DNA from: an uncultured Pedosphaera sp.
Lineage (GTDB): Bacteria > Verrucomicrobiota > Verrucomicrobiia > Limisphaerales > Pedosphaeraceae
NCBI GenBank assembly: GCA_903918755.1
Contig: CAIXFN010000036.1
Location: 1-39,952 of the forward strand
Direction of reading: 5' to 3'
Length of the DNA: 39,952 nt
The position numbers and the translations under genes were made by a program. Position 1 is the stretch's first letter. Each line of letters opens with the position of its first letter. Positions 17,373 to 26,553 of this stretch are shown here, one piece after another. Under the pieces are notes generated by a model, which saw nothing but the letters and a program-made list of their open reading frames with translations, was not told the origin of the DNA and did not search any database.

Positions 17373-18715
17373 GCAAACAGCTCCTTGATCAGATTTCCCT
17401 GGTTCACGAGCGGGATCGGGCGGCCGGTGTTCGAGTGGAGCACCTGGTTCGGATCGATGCCGAGCTTGGTGTAGAGCGTGGCGGCGAAATCCTCCGGGCG
17501 ATAGACCTTGTCCGACGCGTAATAGCCCTTGGGATCCGTCGCGCCCACCACCTGGCCGCGCGGGATTCCGGCTCCCGCCATCAACACCGACATGGCTCCG
17601 GGCCAATGATCGCGTCCCGCGTCCTTGTTTACTTTGGGAGTGCGCCCGAACTCACCCAGGGCGATGACCAGCGTGTTGTCGAGTTGTCCCCGGTCATCCA
17701 GATCCTTGATCAAAGCCGCCATGGCCTGGTCAAAGTGCTTCATATGATCGCCCTTATAGGCGTCAAAAATCTTCGTGTGATGATCCCAGCCGCCATAGTA
17801 AACCGTCACGAAGCTCACGCCCACCGAGACCAGGCGGCGCGCCAGCAACAGGCGCTGACCAAAATCATGACGGCCATAGGCGTCGCGGACTTTCTCCTCC
17901 TCACTGCCGATATCGAACGCTTTTTGGGCCGCAGGCGAATGCACCAACTGCAAGCCCTGCGCGTAAAATTGATCGAACGTGACCGCCGGATCATCGAACA
18001 ATTTGTCCGCGTAACGCTGCATGGAATCCAACGATTGCTGCAATTGGAGTCGGGTCGTGGTCCGGCCCTCGCTGATCTCCGTCGGCAGGGTGACATCGCG
18101 CACGCGGAAACCCTGGCTGTTGGGATTGCCGTCGATGACGAACGGGGCGTGCTGACCGCCCAGGAAATTGGGGCCGCCGGAGCGCGAAACCTGGGGCATG
18201 GAAACGTAAGCCGGCAGACCCTGGCGCAGCCCGCGCTTGTAGGAAACCGCCGAACCAAATGACGGATGAAAGGTCACGAAGGCGCCGCAGGCCACCGGCA
18301 CCGGGGTGGGCGCCCCGGTCATCATATAATGGTTTCCACCACCGTGATTGGGATCCTTGTGATGAATCGATCGCACAATGCTGAGCTTGTCCGCCACGCC
18401 GGCCAGTTTGGGCACGCACTCGCTGAAATGGATTCCCGGCACGCGGGTGGAGATGGACTTGAACTCCCCCCGAATCTCCGACGGTGCGTCCGGCTTGGGA
18501 TCGAAGGTTTCGTAATGAGAAGGGCCCCCATCCAACCAGACCAGGATGCAATTGATGTTCGAACCGGCCAGGGTTTTGGCGGGCATCGGCAATTCCGCCG
18601 CGCCGGCGCGCAGCCGCAACAAATCACAAAAACCGAGTCCCAACGCGCCCCCCAGACCAATTTGGAGAAAATCCCGGCGCCGCATTCCCGCGCAGTTGGA
18701 ATTCAAGTGGCTCAT
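17369..18715 (-). CDS. DUF1501 domain-containing Tat-exported protein
   Basis: About 448 residues from the ATG at 18715; a further in-frame ATG at 18742 would overlap the upstream gene, and one at residue 11 directly precedes the Tat motif. A twin-arginine signal (MRRRDFLQIGLGGALGLG) is evident. The remainder is a DUF1501 domain, related to the alkaline-phosphatase/sulfatase fold: ILVWLDGGPSHYETFDPK, HHKDPNHGGGNHYMMTG, VTVYYGGWDHHTKIF, VIALGEFGRTPKVN and GRDHWPGAMSVLMAG. These segments hold the likely metal ligands. It is the middle gene of a three-gene set with the DUF1549/DUF1553 cytochrome upstream (10 bases between them) and the PPC protein downstream (GTGA overlap). Function of the family is not established. 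Confidence 0.93.
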   Translation of the reverse strand: MSHLNSNCAGMRRRDFLQIGLGGALGLGFCDLLRLRAGAAELPMPAKTLAGSNINCILVWLDGGPSHYETFDPKPDAPSEIRGEFKSISTRVPGIHFSECVPKLAGVADKLSIVRSIHHKDPNHGGGNHYMMTGAPTPVPVACGAFVTFHPSFGSAVSYKRGLRQGLPAYVSMPQVSRSGGPNFLGGQHAPFVIDGNPNSQGFRVRDVTLPTEISEGRTTTRLQLQQSLDSMQRYADKLFDDPAVTFDQFYAQGLQLVHSPAAQKAFDIGSEEEKVRDAYGRHDFGQRLLLARRLVSVGVSFVTVYYGGWDHHTKIFDAYKGDHMKHFDQAMAALIKDLDDRGQLDNTLVIALGEFGRTPKVNKDAGRDHWPGAMSVLMAGAGIPRGQVVGATDPKGYYASDKVYRPEDFAATLYTKLGIDPNQVLHSNTGRPIPLVNQGNLIKELFA

Positions 18716-18725
18716 GAGGTCTTGA

Positions 18726-21700
18726 TCAATGATTAAATACAAACTCGGGCGAATTCAGCAAGGCCCAAAGCACGTCTTCCGCCGCCTGCTGGCGCGGCGC
18801 TTTCTCCTCCTTAAACCCGGCGGTCGCGGTGGCCAGCTCTTTGGGCGTGGGCAGGCGACTATAAGCGGCCAGGTAAAGTTCTGTGACGATTTCAGCGGGC
18901 GACCGGCCCGCCTCGACGATCTGCCGCACCCGCCCTTTCGCATCGGTGAGCTTGGCTTGCAGTTCCCGGGAATTCATCAAGTGCAGGGCCTGCCCCACGC
19001 TGGTCTTCAGATCCCGTTCACACGGTGCGTCCGTGCTGGAATTGGGACGTCCGAACGCGTCGAGGAAGTGGGAGCCGATCTTGAAGGTCCAGGTGCCGAT
19101 GGCGCGCGTGCCCGGCGGGCAGCCTTCAAAGTGCTCCGGCACGCGGGTGACATCACAGACCGCATCCAACGCCACTTCCGCGGGCAGACGACGGCGGTAC
19201 GAACGCGAAAAGTTTTTTGTATCCGTGAGGTTGCTCTCGTTCGGGGTGGAACTCAATTGATACAGCTCCGAGGACAAGATCCTGCGCATCAATTGTTTCA
19301 GGTCATACCCATGGCTTTGGAAATCCTGCGCCAGCGCGTCGAGCAGGGGCTCGTTGACGGCCGGGTTGGACGCGCGAAAATCATCCACAGGTTCCACCAC
19401 GCCGCGACCGAAAAACGCTCCCCACACCCGGTTCACCGCGGCTTTGGCAAAAAAAGGATTTTCCGGTTTCGTCAGCCATTCCACCAAGGCCTCCCGGGGA
19501 TCCCGCCCTTCCGCTACCGAAAAACCGGCGGCATCCGGGGGGCGCGGTTTCATGATGGCATCTGTGACCGGGTTGTGGGCCTCGGCACCAGCCGCGAAAT
19601 AAAACTCCTCGGTCCCCGCGGAAATAGGCGGTGAGAGTCCGTCCCCCTTCTGTTTCACGGGCGCGAAAAACGCGGCGAACTGATAGAAATCATCCTGGCT
19701 CCACTTTTCGTTGGGATGATGATGACACTTGGCGCACTCCAGACGGACCCCCAGAAAGAGCTGGCTGAACATGGTGGTCAATTCTGGCGGCTCGCGACGG
19801 TCGCGATAAACCACCGCCGGGCCGTCCCGGTGGTTGCTGCCTTCCGCCGTGATGATGGCGGCGGCAAACTGATCCAGGGGCAGGTTCTGGCGAAAAGCGC
19901 TGCGCAACCATTGATCCAACACATAGACACTTTTCACCCCCACCCGGTCGGGGTTGGGGCGCAATAAGTCCGCCCATTTGTTGGCCCAATAGTCCGCCCA
20001 GGCGGGTTGCTCGAGGAGATGCTCAATCCATCGCTTTCGCTTATCCGGCGCTAGGTCCGCCAGGAACGCGCGCGTCTCTTCGGGCGTGGGCAGCATGCCG
20101 ATCGTGTCCAACGTGGAGCGACGGAGGAATTCCGCGTCCGAACAACGGTCGGAGGGGAGCAGTCCCAGCTTCTCAAAATGCGCGTAAGCACGCTCGTCGA
20201 TGAAATTGGCAATGGGCAATTCCCGATAGCGGGCAGAGGTAAACACATGATCCGCGGGAACCGTCACATGCGCGGTGGCCACCAACCCCATAAAACGCGT
20301 CACGATGACGCTTTCGCCGGTAAGCTGGCCAATCCGCACCTGACCAGACTCGTCCACCGTGGCCAACTCCTTATCCTGCGATACAAATTCGGCCAGCGCC
20401 GTGACGTCGCGTGTGGAGTTGTCGGCATATCGCGCCGTGACTTTCAGCGCCTGCCGCGTGCCGTGTCGGTAAGAGCCGGTCGCCGGTTCCACCTGGATGC
20501 CGGCCAAGGCGGGTTCATTGGTTGCCTGGTAGGGCATGCCGCCGGCAATCCAGCGCACGAGCAGGCGATAGGTTGCCGAATCGCGCTCAAATCGCTGGCC
20601 GCCTTCATGATCGACGGAAAGTGTTGGCTTCAGCAGTAGCAGACTTTCTGACGGCGCCGCCGGAAAAATGCGTCGGCCCCGACCATCCTTAACAATCGCC
20701 GCGTAATCCGCCGGGGGATTGTAATTAAAGACGGAAAGCTTGAATCCATTCTGGCCCTCCGGTTTCGCGTGGCAGGAACCCGCCATGCAACCGGCCTTCG
20801 ACAACGCGGGCAGCACATCGTGAACGAACGAGGGAACGGCCAGGCGATCCGGGGGCTGGTTTGCCGGGGTGGTCCATTTTTTCGCCGGTTTGCTTTTCCC
20901 CGGGGGATTCTGGGCGACGATCGTTTTGTTGCCTTCGGGGATCGTTACCACGGGTGGTGCAAACGTGGCCAGCACCGCGCCTTTATCATTGAGCAAACGC
21001 ACCCTACCATCGTGGCCACCAATGGCGATGCGACTGCCATCCGCCTGGATCGCCAACGCTTCCAGGGTGTCATCCCATTTGCCCAGTTGTTGCTCCCGGG
21101 CCGTTTCGGAACTTTGCGCGCCGGTGTGGCGATTGAATTCCTTGAACGTGTAGAGCCGGCCATCGTCATCCGTCGCGGCGACCGTTTTGCCATCCGCCGA
21201 CCAAACGCCTGCCGTCAGGCCGTGCCGCCGACCGCCGATGGTGATGATGCCTTCGCGCGATTTCACATCCCAGATTTTCAGCTGTTTGTCCGCCCCCACC
21301 GAGAGCAGTTCAGAAGCATCCGCATTAAAGCCGACCCCCCGCACGGCCCCGACATGGCCTTCGTAACGGGCGATCTCCTGGTGGGAAATGGCCTCCCAAA
21401 GCCGGATCAATTTGTCATTGCCGGCAGTCGCCAGGCGCCCGCCATCCGGGCTGATCGCCAGTGCGTTGATGGCATCTTCATGCGCCGGCCAGGCGCTGAT
21501 TTCGTGGCCCGTGTCGGCGGCGAAAAACCTCACCCACGCGGGTTCGGCTGTCGGGTTGTCCGCAGCCACCAGCGCCCCGCCAAACGGGGTGAACGCCAGC
21601 GCCCCCACGCGCCCCAGCAGGTTGGTGCCCGCCCGCCACAACACGGAGAAGTCTCTGGCGTTACGCACCGCAATCTCCCGATAGCTGCCGCAGGCCAGCC

Positions 21701-22289
21701 TTTGCCCATCCGGGCTCCAGGCGAGGGAGCGCACCACATCCGCGCCCGCCTCCGTATCGAGCAGGACGGGGAAATTCGTGGCGAGCAAATCATGCACCAC
21801 CAGCCGGTTGCCCCGACCGAGGGCCAGGCGGGAACCGTCCGGCGAAAGCGCCACCGCCATGACGGGGTTATACCCGGCTGGCAGGGGGGACAATTGCACC
21901 GGCTCGTGACGGTTTTTTTCGGAAAGCGCCGACTCATCCCATTTCGCACCGGCGGTGATCCAATCTTTCACCACCCGGATCTGGCGCGGACTGAGCTGCT
22001 TCTTCGGCGGCATGTGGGGATCGCTGTCCGCCTGCAAGGCTTGGAACAGGGAGCTCTTGTCCGCGTTGCCGGGGACCACGACCGGCCCTTCGGTCCCACC
22101 TGCCAGCAAGCCCTTTCGCGTCAGCAGATTCAAACCACCCTTGTGCTTATCGCTATTATGACAACTGAGGCAATTGTCCCGCACCAGGCGCATTGCGCCC
22201 ACCGTGTTCGGGTCCGCCTTGGCGAACCCCGAAATGCAGCCCAATCCCCACCCGATCCCGGCCAGGACGATCCACCGTAACGCGTTCAT
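18726..22289 (-). CDS. Multidomain cytochrome: haem c, WD40 repeats, DUF1549 and DUF1553
   Basis: About 1,187 residues from the ATG at 22289, which gives a clean signal peptide (MNALRWIVLAGIGWGLG...); an ATG at 22328 adds 13 residues. Order of parts: a planctomycete-type cytochrome c (DNCLSCHNSDKHKGG, with MPPKKQLSPRQI typical after it); WD40 repeats over roughly residues 130-450 (DKLIRLWEAISHQEIARYEGH and similar); a second haem-like region with AGCMAGSCHAKPEGQNG; an Ig-like BIG2 segment; DUF1549 (FLRRSTLDTIGMLPTPEE) with a further haem site in LECAKCHHHPNEKWSQDD; and C-terminal DUF1553 (AVNRVWGAFFGRGVVEPVDD, ending NSPEFVFNH). Such proteins are PVC hallmarks, exported, and suspected of electron transfer linked to polymer degradation. 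The DUF1501 gene follows closely. Confidence 0.93.
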   Translation of the reverse strand: MNALRWIVLAGIGWGLGCISGFAKADPNTVGAMRLVRDNCLSCHNSDKHKGGLNLLTRKGLLAGGTEGPVVVPGNADKSSLFQALQADSDPHMPPKKQLSPRQIRVVKDWITAGAKWDESALSEKNRHEPVQLSPLPAGYNPVMAVALSPDGSRLALGRGNRLVVHDLLATNFPVLLDTEAGADVVRSLAWSPDGQRLACGSYREIAVRNARDFSVLWRAGTNLLGRVGALAFTPFGGALVAADNPTAEPAWVRFFAADTGHEISAWPAHEDAINALAISPDGGRLATAGNDKLIRLWEAISHQEIARYEGHVGAVRGVGFNADASELLSVGADKQLKIWDVKSREGIITIGGRRHGLTAGVWSADGKTVAATDDDGRLYTFKEFNRHTGAQSSETAREQQLGKWDDTLEALAIQADGSRIAIGGHDGRVRLLNDKGAVLATFAPPVVTIPEGNKTIVAQNPPGKSKPAKKWTTPANQPPDRLAVPSFVHDVLPALSKAGCMAGSCHAKPEGQNGFKLSVFNYNPPADYAAIVKDGRGRRIFPAAPSESLLLLKPTLSVDHEGGQRFERDSATYRLLVRWIAGGMPYQATNEPALAGIQVEPATGSYRHGTRQALKVTARYADNSTRDVTALAEFVSQDKELATVDESGQVRIGQLTGESVIVTRFMGLVATAHVTVPADHVFTSARYRELPIANFIDERAYAHFEKLGLLPSDRCSDAEFLRRSTLDTIGMLPTPEETRAFLADLAPDKRKRWIEHLLEQPAWADYWANKWADLLRPNPDRVGVKSVYVLDQWLRSAFRQNLPLDQFAAAIITAEGSNHRDGPAVVYRDRREPPELTTMFSQLFLGVRLECAKCHHHPNEKWSQDDFYQFAAFFAPVKQKGDGLSPPISAGTEEFYFAAGAEAHNPVTDAIMKPRPPDAAGFSVAEGRDPREALVEWLTKPENPFFAKAAVNRVWGAFFGRGVVEPVDDFRASNPAVNEPLLDALAQDFQSHGYDLKQLMRRILSSELYQLSSTPNESNLTDTKNFSRSYRRRLPAEVALDAVCDVTRVPEHFEGCPPGTRAIGTWTFKIGSHFLDAFGRPNSSTDAPCERDLKTSVGQALHLMNSRELQAKLTDAKGRVRQIVEAGRSPAEIVTELYLAAYSRLPTPKELATATAGFKEEKAPRQQAAEDVLWALLNSPEFVFNH

Positions 22290-22427
22290 TCGCCATGAAA
22301 ATGGCGCGCGAGGGTGGTTGAGCTGCATGTCTCAAGAGATAACGTGTTGACGCGGATTCGACAAGCCTTCGTGCCGCCTGTACGGCCGTCCGCAGGTAGG
22401 CTTTCGGTTGGCGAATTGCCCGGCGCT

Positions 22428-22464
22428 AAAAAAACGATGCGGCCCCATTGCTGGAGCCGCATCG
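22428..22464 (-). terminator. Rho-independent terminator of the small secreted-protein gene
   Basis: On the minus strand a perfect 9-bp stem (plus-strand arms 22435-22443 and 22456-22464, CGATGCGGC/GCCGCATCG) is followed at once by seven T residues (plus-strand A run 22428-22434). It lies about 40 bases beyond the stop of the 22504-23001 gene. This is the clearest intrinsic terminator in the window and suggests that gene is a single transcription unit. Confidence 0.88.
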
Positions 22465-22503
22465 GCAAAGCTAGTTAAACTAAAGAGGAACCGGGAGGAA
22501 TGC

Positions 22504-23001
22504 TTACTTGGCGTCGGTGGCCGCGGCTTCCTTCTTCTCGGTGTCCCGCTTGGCTTCCCATTCGGTCGTGCGGGGGTCTTGCCCTTCCACTTCGACTTCG
22601 ATCTTGCCCTTGATGGTGTCACCACTGACTTTGCCGGTGAACTTTTGGACCATGGGGTTGCCACCATTGCGGCCAGCGCGGGTGACCTTGAAAGTCAGTT
22701 GATCACCGGCGAGCTTCACGTCTTCCAATTTCGTCTCGCGGGGAGCGGCGGCAGCAGCGCCATCCGCGGCGGCGCGTCCGCGACCACCACCACTGATGGT
22801 GCCGACCAATTTGTCCGCTTCCATTTTGAGTTTGATGGTCTGGGGGCGTCCAGGATTGCCATTGCGGCCGGGACCGGTCCAGGTCCAGGCGCCCACCGCG
22901 TTGACCTTGGCGTCTTCCGCTTTGATTTGAACGACGGTGCCGAGCGCGAGCAGGGCGCAGAGTCCGATTTTGACCAGTGAAGCTAAGCTGTAACGTTGCA
23001 T
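22504..23001 (-). CDS. Small exported protein of unknown function, Gly/Asn/Arg-rich
   Basis: 165 residues from the ATG at 23001 (MQRYSLASLVKIGLCALLALG); the frame is open to 23067 but the first 22 residues there are not signal-like. A signal peptide ends about residue 28 (VVQIKAEDAK). The mature part is a short beta-rich domain. GAWTWTGPGRNGNPGRPQTI and VKLAGDQLTFKVTRAGRNGG alternate with KLVGTISGGGRGRAAADG and FTGKVSGDTIKGKIEVE. This resembles small exported PVC proteins that repeat 'gtw.w....G..g....l.l...g..ltGt.sg' strands. The C-terminus is charged (KRDTEKKEAAATDAK). It has its own strong terminator and a 417-base upstream gap, so it is probably monocistronic. No enzymatic motif seen. 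Confidence 0.78.
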   Translation of the reverse strand: MQRYSLASLVKIGLCALLALGTVVQIKAEDAKVNAVGAWTWTGPGRNGNPGRPQTIKLKMEADKLVGTISGGGRGRAAADGAAAAAPRETKLEDVKLAGDQLTFKVTRAGRNGGNPMVQKFTGKVSGDTIKGKIEVEVEGQDPRTTEWEAKRDTEKKEAAATDAK

Positions 23002-23418
23002 AATGATTTTGAGTTGCTTTTGTTTAGTTGCTTGCCGTGCCCGGGCATGCACTTCGTTGGCATACACTGGCGACAGTCAATCTTTCAGGGCAGACGCTGC
23101 GACCTTCGGCAAGGTTACAAGTTGCCGCAATGTCAACCCGTCGCCTTGACATGCAACCCGTCGGAAATCTCGTAACACATTGATAGTGAATTGGATGGGA
23201 ATGGAAATGTCGGGGTGAAGCAGGGTAGGTAGATTTCCGGCCAGCGGGAATATTCTCTGGGGCCAGGGTTGCCGCTAGCCCCGAAAGGGGGGCGATTCTC
23301 CCCGCTTAAGGCGGACGGGAATTGCCACGTGGGCGGGATTCGTTCAAACTCCGCCTAATCCATTTCCAATTTGATTGGCGGGGGTTGCCGGTCGATTCCG
23401 GGCGGATGGGTTTGATTT
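23002..23418. other. 417-base divergent intergenic region
   Basis: Lies between the start of the small exported-protein gene (minus) and the start of the second haem protein (plus), so it must hold both promoters. I see no gene in it. It contains the repeated decamer described separately (23131-23163), and a GNRA-type hairpin GCCCC-GAAA-GGGG at 23278-23290 that could fold in the 5' leader of the plus-strand gene. No convincing Shine-Dalgarno precedes the ATG at 23419. Confidence 0.5.
23131..23163. promoter_or_regulatory. Possible operator: direct repeat with 20-bp period
   Basis: The decamer CAACCCGTCG occurs at 23134-23143 and again at 23154-23163, exactly 20 bp (about two helical turns) apart. 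The intervening sequence also gives an inverted pair TGTCAA (23131-23136) / TTGACA (23146-23151), the second of which is a perfect -35 hexamer in the plus direction, though no good -10 follows at 16-18 bases. The spacing suggests binding of a dimeric regulator on one face of DNA. Function is inference only. Confidence 0.25.
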
Positions 23419-26400
23419 ATGAAATTGCGTTGCAGCCTCTTCACCACCGTCTTGCTCGGTGTCGCTCTGGTCAATCCGGCGGCGGCCGGCGCGGCGGATT
23501 TTCCCAAAATTTACAATTCCCATGAAGTTGGCCCCACGCCCTTGTTACCGGCGGATGAGGCCGTCAAAGGGATCCACCTCCCGCCGGGATTCCAGGCCAC
23601 CGTGTTTGCGGCGGAGCCCGACGTTCAACAGCCCATTGCCATGACCACGGACGCGCGCGGCCGGTTGTGGGTCGCCGAGAATTACACCTATTCCGAACAG
23701 AAACTGAATTTTGACCTGAAACTCCATGATCGCATCGTGATTTTGGAGGATACCACGCACTCGGGGCATTTTGACCGGCGCACGGTCTTTTGGGATCAGG
23801 CGCAGAAGTTGACCAGCGTGGCGGTTGGCTTTGGGGGAGTTTATGTGCTGTGCCCGCCCCGCCTGCTCTTTCTGCCGGATCGCAACCACGACGACATTCC
23901 GGACGGCGAGCCGGAGGTGTTGCTGGACGGTTTCGATGACGGGGCAGTCCGGCACAATATTGCCAATGGCCTGAAATGGGGGCCCGACGGCTGGCTTTAC
24001 GGGCGGCATGGCATTCTGGCGTCCAGCAACGTCGGGCATCCCGGAGATCCCGAGGATCGCCGCACCCGCGTGAACGCCGGGATCTGGCGGTTTCACCCGG
24101 TGACCCGCCGGTTTGAAGTCGTCGCGGCTGGGACTACCAATCCGTGGGGCTCGGATTGGGATGACCTCGGTCAGATGTTTTTTATTAACACGGTGATCGG
24201 CCATCTCTGGCAGGTGATCCCGGGCGCGTATTATCGGCGCATGTACGGGGAACATCCCAACCCGCACCTTTACGAATTGATCGATCAGACCGCCGACCAC
24301 CTGCATTGGAATACTGCGGAAACGTGGGACCAGATTCGTAAACTCGGAGTCACCGGTCCGACCTCATTGGCCGGGGGTGGTCATGCCCATTCCGGCCTGA
24401 TGATGTACCTGGGCGACAATTGGCCGGACCAGTATCGCAACACAATGTTTACCGCCAATTTCCATGGGCGACGGATCAATAATGATCGCCTGGAGCGCGC
24501 GGGCGCCAGTTACACCGCCCGGCATGCGCCGGATTTCATGAGCATCGACGATCCCTGGTTTCGCGGGCTGGAACTGCTTTCTGGTTCAGATGGGTCCGTG
24601 TTTGTGAGTGATTGGTCGGACTTCGGCGAGTGCCATAATCAGGAAGGCATCCACCGGACTTCCGGGCGGATCTATCGGCTGGCCTACGGCACGCCCAAGG
24701 CCTGGACGGGTGATATTTCCGCGCTGCCGGACGCGGAGTTGGTCCGTCTGCAGCTCGAAAAGAATGACTGGTTTGTGCGCCAGGCGCGGCAGACGCTGCA
24801 GGAACGTGCCGCGCAGGGGAAGGACAGGGCGGCGGTCCACGTGGCGCTGCACGCCCAGTTCCGCGATCAGGCGGAGGTGAGCCGCAAACTGCGCGCCTTG
24901 TGGGCGTTGTATGTGACCGGAGGCGTGACCGAAGCCTGGCTGCGGGAGTTGCTGCACGCGCCCGACGAAGCGATCCGCGTCTGGGCCATTCAACTGGCCA
25001 CCGACCAGGGCGCGCCATCCCAGGCAATGCAATCGGAATTTTCCACGCTGGCGCGGCAGGATCCCTCCGGATTGGTGTTGACGTTCCTCGCCTCCGCCCT
25101 CCGACGGTTTCCGTTGGAGCAGCGTTGGGAATTGGCGCGGGGGCTGGCCGAGCGCGCGGAATTTGCCAATGACCGGGTGTTTCCCCTCATGCTGTGGTAT
25201 GGGATCGAGCCAGCTGTGCCGGGTTTTTCCAAGGAGGCGGTCGCGTTGGCTCTGGATTCCCGGATCCCAAAATTGCGACGTTTCCTGGCCCGGCGGATTG
25301 GCGAAGAACTGGTCCCCAATCCCACCGCGGCCAACGAGCTTGTCGGGCTCCTTACTGCAACCAGCAACACGCGCTTCCGCCTGGACGTGCTGGGCGGCCT
25401 GAGCGAGGCGTTGAACGGGGTGAAGCATGCGGTCGCGCCGGTCGCGTGGCCGGCGGTGGTCGCCAAGCTGGCGACGGATCCCGAGCCCCGGGTGTCCACG
25501 CTCACGCGGGAATTGAGCGCGGTCTTTGGGGATGCCGGAGCGCTCACGAAATTGCGCGCCACTCTCGTTGATCGCTCGGCCGGGGTGGGGGATCGCCGAC
25601 AAGCCTTGCGCACCCTCCTGCAAAATCCCGATCCGGGCCTGCCCGCCTTGTTGGCCGGATTGTTGGACGATGCCGACCTGGCCTTGGATGCCCTGCGCGG
25701 ACTGGCGGCCTTGGGGGATACCAATACCCCGGCGCTCCTGCTACAACATTACGCCGACTTAAAGACCGACGCCGCCCGCGCCGAGGCCATCAACACATTG
25801 ATTTCACGCCCCGCGTTTGCCACCGCCACCCTGACCGCCGTGCAACGCGGTCGCCTGCCCCGTCCGGCGATCGGCCCCACGCAAATTCGCCAACTACTCA
25901 GTTTTTCGGATGCCGGCATTATCGAGCAAGTACACCGGCTCTGGCCGCGGTTGGATGATTCCGCGGGCGGACGGCGGGAACTACTGGTTAAGTATCAAGG
26001 ACTACTGACCCCGGCCCGGCTGCAGGCGGCCTCGCCCGCAGCTGGCCGAAAGGTGTTTCAACAAACTTGCGCGGTGTGCCATTCGCTTTACGGGGAAGGC
26101 GCCAAAATTGGTCCCGACCTCACCGGTTCCGACCGCCACAACCTCGAATACCTGCTGGACAACATCCTGGATCCCAGCGCCGTGGTACCCGAGAGTTATC
26201 GGGTTTCCACCGTGACTCTGAAGGATGAGCGCGTCATCAATGGCATTGTGCTTTCTCAAACGGATCAGGTTTTGAAGGTGCAATCCATCTCGGAACAACT
26301 GGTCGTGCCCCGCGCGGAGATCGCCACCATCGCCGAGTCCCGGTTGTCCCTCATGCCGGACGGTTTGCTCGAAGCCCTGCCGGAACCATCGGTGTGCGAT

Positions 26401-26463
26401 TTGATCGCCTATTTGATGACCGACTCCCCGCTTTCCCCGCCAGCGGTTTTGCCCGCGAAATAG
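23419..26463 (+). CDS. PVC-type haem-binding dehydrogenase-like protein (propeller, HEAT, cytochrome c)
   Basis: A 1,014-residue exported protein. Signal peptide about residues 1-26 (MKLRCSLFTTVLLGVALVNP...). Residues about 45-400 form the N-terminal beta-propeller of the PVC haem-protein family (HLPPGFQATVFAAEPDVQQP, GRLWVAENYTYSEQ, GLKWGPDGWLYGRHG, GGGHAHSGLMMYLG). Then come HEAT-like repeats over roughly 430-850. A C-terminal cytochrome c follows with a single haem site CAVCH at 26068-26082 (residue 884 on), and the trailing YLLDNILDPSAVVPESYR and LSLMPDGLLEAL characteristic of this family. It has the same architecture as the 3' half of the fusion gene at 10.8-15.8 kb, so the two are paralogous in that part. 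Presumed periplasmic electron-transfer enzyme; substrate unknown. No downstream gene seems co-transcribed tightly (90-base gap to mscS). Confidence 0.92.
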   Translation: MKLRCSLFTTVLLGVALVNPAAAGAADFPKIYNSHEVGPTPLLPADEAVKGIHLPPGFQATVFAAEPDVQQPIAMTTDARGRLWVAENYTYSEQKLNFDLKLHDRIVILEDTTHSGHFDRRTVFWDQAQKLTSVAVGFGGVYVLCPPRLLFLPDRNHDDIPDGEPEVLLDGFDDGAVRHNIANGLKWGPDGWLYGRHGILASSNVGHPGDPEDRRTRVNAGIWRFHPVTRRFEVVAAGTTNPWGSDWDDLGQMFFINTVIGHLWQVIPGAYYRRMYGEHPNPHLYELIDQTADHLHWNTAETWDQIRKLGVTGPTSLAGGGHAHSGLMMYLGDNWPDQYRNTMFTANFHGRRINNDRLERAGASYTARHAPDFMSIDDPWFRGLELLSGSDGSVFVSDWSDFGECHNQEGIHRTSGRIYRLAYGTPKAWTGDISALPDAELVRLQLEKNDWFVRQARQTLQERAAQGKDRAAVHVALHAQFRDQAEVSRKLRALWALYVTGGVTEAWLRELLHAPDEAIRVWAIQLATDQGAPSQAMQSEFSTLARQDPSGLVLTFLASALRRFPLEQRWELARGLAERAEFANDRVFPLMLWYGIEPAVPGFSKEAVALALDSRIPKLRRFLARRIGEELVPNPTAANELVGLLTATSNTRFRLDVLGGLSEALNGVKHAVAPVAWPAVVAKLATDPEPRVSTLTRELSAVFGDAGALTKLRATLVDRSAGVGDRRQALRTLLQNPDPGLPALLAGLLDDADLALDALRGLAALGDTNTPALLLQHYADLKTDAARAEAINTLISRPAFATATLTAVQRGRLPRPAIGPTQIRQLLSFSDAGIIEQVHRLWPRLDDSAGGRRELLVKYQGLLTPARLQAASPAAGRKVFQQTCAVCHSLYGEGAKIGPDLTGSDRHNLEYLLDNILDPSAVVPESYRVSTVTLKDERVINGIVLSQTDQVLKVQSISEQLVVPRAEIATIAESRLSLMPDGLLEALPEPSVCDLIAYLMTDSPLSPPAVLPAK

Positions 26464-26553
26464 GCTTTTTTTGCCGCCCGGTCACGATTTTCCGCTTCAA
26501 TTGTCGCGACCAGACTGGTATTTAACCGCCGGAAATTAGTTCAATAAACGATT

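Noticed and set aside
17373-17606. N-terminal extension of the PPC-domain protein to an upstream ATG.
   Set aside because: It would lie entirely within the DUF1501 gene and lacks sense; the GTG at 17372 directly precedes a good signal peptide.
20769-22280. 503-codon open frame opposite the WD40/DUF1549 gene.
   Set aside because: Fully antisense to a gene with clear conserved domains; long antisense frames are common in GC-rich DNA.
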